DNA from: Reclinomonas americana ATCC 50394
Taxonomy: Eukaryota > Jakobida > Jakobea > Jakobida
NCBI GenBank assembly: GCA_048213135.1
Contig: PS015703.1
Location: forward strand, 1 to 29,117
DNA length: 29,117 bases
Reading direction: 5' to 3'
Shown: positions 21,180 to 29,117 of the stretch, in pieces
Position numbering within the stretch: position 1 is the stretch's first letter
Layout of the letters: each line of letters opens with the position of its first letter
The notes under the pieces: generated by a model
What the model was told of the DNA's origin: nothing
The model's database searches: none
What the model saw: the letters and a program-made list of their open reading frames with translations, nothing else
Made by a program: the position numbers and the translations under genes

Positions 21180-24100
21180 CTGCTCACCGATCGATGTCGA
21201 CTGTGGTGGTGGCAGCGTCGACATCGACTGGCGGCGTCGGAGTGCCTCGAGTGGCTCTTTGTCGTGCACGTCAGACGAGTTTCGCGCATTGTTGTTTTTT
21301 TCGCGCGCGATCACTGCTCATTACGCTGTGCAGTTGTGTGCTGGTGAGCGGCGACAGTGGCGAGTGTGGTTTGCGAGTGCGTCGGAGGCGCCGGAGTGGT
21401 TGCAGGAGTTTGTGGGCGGTCGATTGGGAGTGCACAAGGCGGCGCAGTGGCAGCGGTGGGCGCGACGGGCGGTGGTGGAGTGGCAGGAGGCGGAGGACAA
21501 GTTGCGTGGGTGCGGTGTATGCAGCAGAGGTCGAGAAGGAGGTGCTGCTGAACGAGGTGAGCAGGGAGCGTCATATCGTGGACAAGTGGTTGGCTCCTGT
21601 GGAGGCGGCGATGGCGTGCTTGTCGCCTGGTGCGTTTCTCGTCTTGTGGTATGGTGTCGACGGGTTGATGCCTGACGAGTGTGGTTGTGCAGCGGTCACT
21701 GTGTATGCTGCGTCGTTGCGGAGGCACTTGTTTCGCCGTCGTCTCGTCTCGTCGTCGGCGTCACCGCTGGCGGATCGTGTGTTGCGGTGGCCGCCCCCGC
21801 AGAGCTCCTCTATAAGCGTGGCACGGCAGGTGGAGGTTGTGCAAGGTCCGTGCTTGCCTCTCTGACGAGCCCTCGTTGCTGCTCATCCTCTCATCCCAGA
21901 CGTCGGAGATGGAGACTCTTCCGATTCTGATAGACAACGGCTGATGGATCGCCTGTCGCAGCTGCCTCGGGGCAGTGGAGCGATCGGTTTGCTGTCTCTT
22001 TTGCAGTCGCTGAACAAGCCGGCGACGGATGCTGCAGAGGTGGAAAGAAAGGTGGTCGTCGCCGATGAGCTGCCGTTGAAGGAGTGGCTGCAGTCGGTGC
22101 TCGACACGGAGCTGGCGCACTGGCAGAGGTCAGCTGCCCTTGTCCTCTTCTAATTCCCCCAAAGGCTGACTGTGCCGCACAGTGGCGATCTCGTTGTGAC
22201 GTCGTCGGATCTGCAGCAGTACGCTGTCGCTCGCATTCGTGAGCGAGTGGCACGGGGTGCGTGCGTGTCGCAGGCAAGAGTTACGTCGCGAGGCATATGT
22301 GTGCGCAAGCACGCCCGTGCGCTCACCGCCGCACAGGTAGCGGCTCCTGGTGCCGCCTTGCAGACAGTGAGCACGTTTCTGCCTGATGTGCCGCCGACAC
22401 CGACAAATGCCGTGGCTGCCAGTGTGATGGGTCGTTTTCGTGCCGCACTGCCGGTACTGTTGACCGATCGCCGAAAACGGTCGGCAAAGCAGGAGTCTCG
22501 CCTTGGAGCGCGTTTCCTCAGACCACGCATCCCGCGATCTGTGCAATCTCGCGCGCGCGCCGTTGCACTTCGCAGTGACTCGCTGCTAAAGGACGTGTCC
22601 GCGGCGCAGGCCAAGGGTGAGTCTGTGGCGTGTGCACCATCTTGCTCTTTATTCTCTAATTCTCCTTGACAGTGTGGCCCAGTGTGCGTCAGGCGATGCT
22701 GCGTCGCTCGGACTTGGTCTTGCAAAGTGAGTGGTTCGCGGCATTTCGGCAACGGGAGGCAGCACGACATCGGGCGTGGATCGCGAATGACGAAGTGCAC
22801 AATGCGCCGCTTGCAGAAGATGGTTCGCATCTCGTTGCCTGCCTTTCTTCACGTAGTTTCATGTTACTGAGGGTCGTGCAGCTGTCGAACGGCTGACTGG
22901 CATGTTGGCGAGCCGGTGGACGCAGCGAATCTACACGACCATGCAGTACTGTTGCGGCTCGCATACGTCTCCCTTTCCAACTGCTGCCATTCACTCGCTG
23001 GCGACTGCAGTTGAGTATGTGGTGGAGACTGCCGAGGAGGGCGGCTTGGGTGAGGCGTTACGTGAGGCGTCGGTTGTCTCGTTGCAGGCGACCAAGTTAC
23101 GGCACACGTTTTTTGGACTGCTTTTCCACCATTCTCACTCGTGTGCAGTGCTGCTGCTCGTCTTGCGCGAATGGCCGACAATCTAGATCGGTTGCGTGCC
23201 CTGGTGTCCCAGTGGGCGTCGTCGTGCACCGTCTGGCGATCGAGGCCGCCATTGCCGACGCACGGGTGGCCTTCTGTCTGGCGCGCTTTCGAGGTGGGGG
23301 AATAGGAATGGAGACGAGAGAGTAGTCATGGCACTCACCTTTGTGGCGCCCAGTTGTGTTCGGCACTGTATCCCTCCTTTGATGTGCCGCGTGTGGCGCG
23401 CTTTGCACAATTCCTCTCGGTGGAGTCGGCGGTCGCGTGTTTCGTGCAGTGGGTGCATGAGGCGTCGGTGTTTGAGTGCGTGACGCACGGATGGTTTGTG
23501 ATGGCACGATGCACATTTCTGCCTTCTGCGTCATGGGAGAAGAAGGCTGCGCTGTGGACATTTCTCTTCCAGCTCTCGGCACTTGTGCAAATGCACGAAG
23601 ATGTGGTGGAGGAGAGTGCTCAGTGTGCCGTTGGTGTGTGCGATGCACTGGCTGAGTCGCCAGTTGCCTGGCACGACTGGTTTGTGGACGATCTGGAGAG
23701 GCGGGAGGAAAAGGATGAAAGCAAGGACAATGCTGCTCCGATTACATCATGGTCGCAGTTGTGCGCTCGATGGGATGCAAGGGAACGTGCCGAGTACGCC
23801 GCATTTGAACAGTGGCGGACGGCTCTTTGCATGTGTGCTCTCCCTGATGGGGAGACATTTATGGACGCGAATCATGAACGGGATGCGCAGGGAGCTCATC
23901 GGTTCGAGATCCTGGGACAGCAGGCGGCAGCGGTCAGTGGGGTTCTTGAGTTCTTCTGCACGGTGTATGTATTACATTGACCCACTCTCCTGCGGGTGCA
24001 GTGGATGGGAAGGTCGGAACTGCCGAATGCCGGTGCTGTTGGAAGTGCTCTCCGTTTGCTGATGCTGAGTTTGCACGTATCGGATGCCGAGACGTGGTTC

Positions 24101-27100
24101 GCTCGCAGCTTTGCTGGTTGTGCGGCAGACGATGAAGCGGCTGTGGATGCTTGTTTGGCTCGCTTGTGGAGTACGTATTGTGGTCGCCGACGGTGTCCTT
24201 TTGTTTCTGTTTCAATTCCCTCATCGCATCGACAGTGGATCTGCAGTCGCGAACGGCAAAGGCGCGCGATTTAGAGTTTGTTGAATGGAAGAGCCGACTG
24301 CGCGAGCTGGAAGCCGAGATGGCGGCCTGCGCAGCTCTGTGGGCGGACCGAGAGCAAGAACCAGAAGCTGCAGTGGTAGAATCACTGCACCATCGACTCC
24401 AGCAGCTGGTTGAAGACTTGAAGTACGACCTGCTGCTGCCCGAGGCGTCACTTGAGTGTCTTGAGCTGATTCCCCATTCTTGTGCAGTGCTGTGCATCTC
24501 GTGTCGCCCTCAGCCATGCTGCGCTGCTGCCTGTCTCTCTGCGTGTTGCGACATGCATGGTGTCCCGCTGCTGTGTCCTCCATGCAAGCACCGACACCTG
24601 TCCAGCGGCAACTGTTTGCGGCAGCTCGGCGGCTGGCCACGCAGCCGGTTGGTCATCTCGAGGATGCTGAGCTGTGTCGGTGGGCTCGGGAGCAGTGGCT
24701 TCGAGTGAGCGCAGCAGTTGCGGCGTGACTGCAACTCTGTCTTGGATGGGTGATCGTATTATTGATGCATTCATTCACAGCTTGTTGCACTTGTGGAGCT
24801 GGCGCCGTCAGGACCCGCGGCTGTGGCCAGTCGTCGATTCACTCGAACATCGGAGCAGGTTTGCCTCGCTGGTTCCTCGTCGCCATTGTTTATCTCCATC
24901 GTCATTGTCGTCGTGCTCTGCAGGAGTTGCATGACGCGTTGCAGGTTCATTTTTCTACTGGTATCTTGTCATCGTCTCTTCCGTGTCCGCACTCACCGCC
25001 TTGCTGCAGGAGGAGTTCGATGCACAACGGCGCCAAGAGGCGCTGCGGGTGCTGGCAGCGGCCAATCATGCTGCCGAGAAGCAGTATCTGTCACTGGCGG
25101 AGAAGCTCGCGACTGAGAACCGGGTGAGTTGCGATTCACTGCGTGACGATAGTGGCGATGGCTTACGCGGGTAGTTTCCAGGCTATCGTCGATGTAAACG
25201 TTGAGATCGTGATGGATTATAGCGGACCTCTACCTGGCGATGGAGAAGGTGACTACGGTCATGCAAACGATGCTGATTTCGTTCTCACATCTCCTCAGCA
25301 GTGACAGATGTGCACTCACTTCCTCGCGAGGTCGAGGAGGAGGTGACCTGGCTGATCGAGCGCCAGGCAGAGCGCACCCGCCAGCTGGCCAGCAGCCTGG
25401 AGGAGTATGAACGACGCCGCGCGGCGCGCATGCAGCGGCTGAACACGTCCAGGTGCTGTACTTGTCTGTATCACTCACCCTTTCCGTCTCTCTCTTTCTC
25501 CTTCACTCATTATATTCTCCGTCATTCTCCTCTCCTCTACTCTTGTTTCGCATCCGGCGTGCTGACTGTAGCTGCAGATGGGCACTGGAGACTGTGTCGG
25601 CGTCGAGGCAACGAGCGCGTGCGCGTCTTCACCTGCGTACTCGACGGCGACTGGCCGCTGCATTTGCAGCTCAGCAACGTGTGTGGCTGTGGCAGCATCG
25701 CTTCTTGGCGCGGCACCTGTGGCAATCGGCTTCGGAGAAGTTGCTGAGCGAGGCTGCGCAATACTTGGTGAGTCGGTGTTCCTGTTTGTCTGCTCTGGAG
25801 CCGTGCGCTTACCAGACTCCCTACTATAGCGCGAGCTGGAAGAGGTGACGGCCATGGAAGAGGAGCTGCGACCGCTGACGGCTGTCGACTGGCCGCCTGC
25901 CATGGATGTGGCCGTGGAGGAGGCGATGAGTCGAGAGAAATGGAAGCACGCGCTTGCCCTGGCGAGACCACTCTCTGCCACTGTGGTCGCGCGTGTGGTG
26001 GCTGCTGGTATGCGAGAATGCGTGTGTGCACTCGTTTTGGGTGATTTTACTGATCTGACGTGCAGATGCTCTGGCGGCCGACTTTCTTGACCGCGAGGCT
26101 GGTGAGTCGATCTGCCAACTTTTCTTCCCGTTGACCTGGCGACTCACATGGCTATCGCGAAGCGCTGGAGTTCTGGTTCTCTCCAGACGCGTACAAGACT
26201 CTCTCGCATCCGCTGTTGGTGCTGCCGGTTGCTGCATGGTGGACCCGCGAGGAGGCAGTGCGATCGGAGATTCGTGCGTGGTCCGCCGACAGAGTGCACG
26301 GTCAGGGAACCGGAACACACCACCCGCTGCTGTCATTCGACCACATGCTTGCATGCGAGCGCCTGTTTCACACGTGCCACTACCTCGTGTTTCACGTCGC
26401 CCATCGCGCCGAGTTGGTTTGTTTCTCTAACTTGGCGTGATGCATTGTGTAATCCATCTCACTCTGCTACGCAGCTGTCGGTGCAATTGGGCGCTCGCCT
26501 GTTGTCGCGCTGTCTCCAGCGATGCAGCGCGATTGCGCCGGTGAGTGTCCTTGCCGCACTCAGTGATGCTACTGCAGCTGTGCTCACTTCTCTGCCAGGA
26601 ACTCGTCGAGGTGCTGGCGCAATCCCGCGAACTTGCCGGCGCTGTCACCGACATGTGCGAGGTGGTGTGTGCCTTCGCTGACACGCTGGATAGCATGTCG
26701 CTCGATGCACCGGCCGGTGGTGAGTGATTGACTTGGAGCGCTGAAGTCGGTAAAATCAAATGCTCATGTCCATGCGCAGTCACGCTGCACGGTGCCTTGC
26801 AGACGCAACGCCAGCGCGTCTCCACCATCATGCACGGCTTGTGCGCAGGCGTGGGAGAGGATCAGTGGGCACAGTTGCTGGCTGCGCTGGTGGATGGATT
26901 TGTCGACCACGAGTGTCGCGAGGTGCTGCAGAGTGAGCGACAGGTACTGCTCCGCCAGCCACTCTCCACGCTGCCTCCGGGGCTGGCCATCTTGCGTGAC
27001 CATCACGATCCGCGATGGACGCTGTGGGACCTGGCCGATGCCAGGACGCTGGCGGAGAGCGATACCGAGGAGAAGGAGAAGGAGGTGTCAATGGACGACG

Positions 27101-27733
27101 CGTGGGCGGGATTGCGTGCATGGCGCACGGCCGTGTATGGCTGCGTCGACGCGAGTGGCGCACACAATGCCGCCTTGCAAGCTCGCTTTCTGTCGCAAGT
27201 CGACTACGGTGCCTTGGCGGCGGCCGTGCGTGCAGCTGATGCAGTGGATGGCTCGGCGGCGACCTCGTTTGTGCAACAGGTTTTCCTCGTGTACCTCAAG
27301 TACGTGCCCATTCATCGATTCTCACGCGGGGTGTGCGCAGGTGGCTCTTGTACTGGATCAGTATCCCATTGCCGACGCTCTCGGGGCGTTTGCCAGCGTG
27401 CTGGAACTCGCCGACGCACTCGTCCAACTGCAAGGTCGTCAGCAATCGACGCCTCTCAGCCACCCACAGAGTTGCGTACCTACTGATGGCCCTTGCGCGA
27501 TACGCACCTGACTCCTCCCTACTGCAGACGACGACGAGAAAGCCGCGCTCTTTCTCGGCGACCACATCGACACGGTCACTCGCACACACGTCTGCGATCT
27601 GGTGTGCCACCTCGAAGCCACCATGCCACCGCTGCACCCGATCCTCTGCGAAAACATGCTCGTCGATCTGCAACTGCAGCCATCACCACGCAGCATACCA
27701 CCACTGGCCGACTCGTTACGTCTGCACGCTTGA
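21180..27733 (+). CDS. Large many-exon helical protein of unknown function (5' end in gap)
   Basis: I do not recognise this gene. Coding is open from the gap edge without an ATG, so the 5' end is missing. Better-supported exons: 21180-21505, about 21516-21845, 21900-22128, 22165-22616, 22673-22822, 22882 to about 23095, about 23390-23935, 25010-25122, about 25315-25450, 25575-25767, 25830-26008, 26066-26100, 26179-26419, about 26475-26540, 26600-26720, 26780-27300, 27341-27435 and 27530-27733. Introns are short, with ordinary GT-AG ends. The product should exceed 1300 aa and is helix-rich: a Trp-rich start (RRQWRVWFASASEAPEWLQ), a basic Ser/Arg segment, coiled-coil-like parts near 25010-25440 (EEEVTWLIERQAERTRQLA), and Leu/Ala-rich helices to the end. 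No signal, membrane or catalytic motif is seen. A scaffold or tether is a guess. It could be two genes; I see no stop and start pair that decides this. Confidence 0.62.
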
Positions 27734-28204
27734 AAGCGACGGAACACCCAATTGCTGATTTTGCTTGTGTTGTGTTGCAGTGCCTGGCAACTTGTCTGCA
27801 ACGTCGCTCGAATGCGCGATCAAGCCGCTTCGTCTACCAGTCGTCCATAATGAACGGTGTGAAAGAGGGAGAGCAGGGGAACGGAAGGGCAAGCGTGACA
27901 AGAAGGGAGCAGACTCCAAAACAAAACAAAACCACATTGCAATAATGCACAAATCCCTTGCCGACAATACATCAACAATATGGATACAATTACTCTTCTC
28001 CAACAGCCATCTTCCCTTTCAGGAGGCAAAGAAAACAACAAAACGCTTCATTCGCCACATTGCAAAATATAATGCGACGAATGGCCAAAGTGTCAAAGTG
28101 CAGGAGAGCGTGCCACAGGAGACAAGTTGAAGAGAAGGGTACATAATAGACAGTGTGGTGCGTGAAGGAGAAAAGAGGTAGAAAAGGAGAACGTCGACGA
28201 AGCA
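27734..28204. other. Intergenic, A-rich 3' flank
   Basis: This stretch follows the stop of the large helical protein. It contains AAAACAAAACAAAACC near 27918 and AT-rich stretches near 27960-28080, low in GC compared with the rest of the window. No coding frame resembles a protein. It is probably 3' UTR and spacer. Confidence 0.6.
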
Positions 28205-28440
28205 AAGAGGACTAGGGGGGTACGGGTACACCCCTTTTTTTACCCATTGGGGTACGGGGGATCGCGAGAGAAATTTTTGGGGGGATGGGACTTTTTAACG
28301 GTGGGCGCCTGTGCAAGTCGGACGTGCACAGGTTGCGAGACCTGGTGAGGGTTGGGGGACACCTCCGAAACGAGGTGAAAAAATGGGGGACAGTGACAAT
28401 CCTGGGCCCACCTAGGACTTCATTTCATTGTCAGCAGTCT
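28205..28440. other. G-homopolymer segment with three small inverted repeats
   Basis: The composition changes sharply: runs of G6, T7, T5 and A6, and the block GGGGTACGGG at about 28215 and 28250. Perfect stems are CCTGTGCA/TGCACAGG (28308-28315 and 28325-28332), CAGGT/ACCTG (28329-28333 and 28340-28344, overlapping the first) and CACCTC/GAGGTG (28360-28365 and 28372-28377). It could be a structured RNA, a degraded repeat or an assembly join. It does not fold into a recognisable tRNA. Confidence 0.55.
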
Positions 28441-28448
28441 GTGAGCGC

Positions 28449-28690
28449 ATGCTGCAGTCCATCGCCCGTTTCGTTCCCTCTCGCCTCTCTCTCTCTCTCT
28501 TCTCTGTCACTCTCTGTCTCACTTTTACTCTTTTGGGGGGTTACACAGGGCACCCATGGCGATCGTTCTTTGCGGTGTCGGCCGCAGCAGGCGCTGTGCG
28601 GTACGCGCTGCTGGAGCCTGCTGAGCGCGACGATGTGCGCATTGCCGTGGAGGGCGTGTGGCGATTCGCGCGCACGGCCACTGCTGTTGA
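28449..28690 (+). CDS. First two exons of an ABC1/ADCK-type atypical kinase (cut by window end)
   Basis: Exons 28449-28467 and 28549-28690 join in phase and begin MLQSIARHPWRSFFAVSAAAGAVRYALLEP when read in two short pieces (MLQSIAR, then HPWRSFFAVSAAAG). The N-terminus is basic and amphipathic without acidic residues, like a mitochondrial presequence. The segment GVWRFARTATAVE resembles the GxxRFxRxAxxV motif just before the ABC1/ADCK kinase-like domain of mitochondrial ADCK proteins, which act in coenzyme Q or lipid homeostasis. The catalytic motifs would lie beyond the window. The exon ends in phase 2 at GA|GTGTGAGC. Identity rests on a short match, so treat as tentative. Confidence 0.45.
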
Positions 28691-29117
28691 GTGTGAGCAG
28701 AAAGAGAGGAGAGAGAGATGTTAAGGAGAAGGAGAAGAGAGGGAGAGAGAGGAGAAAGAAGAAGGGGGAGGGCGACACGCTGCACCTTTTAGTCGCCACC
28801 TAACACGACTTAGGTGTCACCTTCCCCCTCTCTTCTTCGTTCTTCTTATTGTTGTCCTTCCCCTCCTCCTCGTTTCCGCTTCCATTTCCTCTTTCTCCTC
28901 TCCCTTCTCCTTCTTTTTCTGTTGTTGTTGTTGTTCTCGTTCTCCTCCTCCTCCTCCTCCTTCTTCTTCTTTTTCTCCTCTCTCTGCTCTCTGTCTTCTT
29001 CTTCTTCTTCTCTTCATCTCGTTCTTGTTCTTGTTCTTGTTCTTATTCTTCTTCTTCTTCTTCTTTTTCTTCTCCTTCGTCTTCTTCTTCTTCTTCGTCT
29101 TCTCCTCCCCTCCTCCT
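28691..29117 (+). repeat. Purine then pyrimidine tract at the right end
   Basis: GA-rich sequence (about 28700-28775) is followed, from about 28820 to the end, by (CTT)n, (CTC)n and (GTT)n runs, similar to the pyrimidine tract at 11604-11979. It probably lies in the next intron of the ADCK-like gene. No exon is recognisable. Confidence 0.75.

Noticed and set aside
24500-27500. RINT1/Tip20-type tethering factor
   Set aside because: Helical content and a LSFDH-like string suggested it, but the order and spacing of family motifs did not fit when read through.
28300-28380. tRNA gene
   Set aside because: The stems do not form a cloverleaf and no T-loop or anticodon arm with the right spacing is present.

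Overview
The window is nuclear DNA from a eukaryote, most likely a free-living protist. Nearly every gene is split by GT-AG introns, mostly about 60-80 nt long. Genes are tightly packed on both strands, with one pair of stop codons only 32 nt apart. Intergenic and intronic DNA is full of microsatellites and long purine or pyrimidine tracts. I cannot assign a lineage from the sequence. There are two assembly gaps, 11153-11603 and 20535-21179.

Layout: 1-1200 holds simple repeats and a fold-back repeat with a relative at 10.3-10.6 kb. At 1347-4340 (-) is a GT2-type membrane glycosyltransferase. At 4662-8570 (-) is a predicted STAND receptor of about 1203 aa. It has a ubiquitin-like N-terminus, a HEPN domain with an intact RNase-type motif, a NACHT NTPase, pentapeptide repeats and a WD40 propeller. 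Facing it at 8569-9985 (+) is a second WD40 gene whose modelled start codon shares the palindromic CATG with the receptor's. At about 10764-12047 (+) is a small zinc-ribbon protein interrupted by a gap. At 12080-19364 (-) is a 30-exon gene that I could splice in phase throughout, coding for about 1741 aa: protein kinase, STAND NTPase and ankyrin repeats. At 19479-20042 (-) is the 3' part of a GH25 lysozyme. At 21180-27733 (+) is a long, many-exon, helix-rich protein I do not recognise. At 28449 onward (+) are the first exons of a probable mitochondrial ABC1/ADCK-type protein, cut by the window end.

The most notable content is two very different STAND-type NTPases, one with a HEPN RNase-like domain and one with a kinase as the apparent effector, within 15 kb and next to a lysozyme gene. 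Both have sensor-like repeat arrays at the C-terminus: WD40 units repeating at exactly 126 nt, and ankyrins. By analogy with STAND immune receptors of fungi, animals and bacteria this could be a defence or bacterivory locus. The domains are read from sequence; the immune role is inference.
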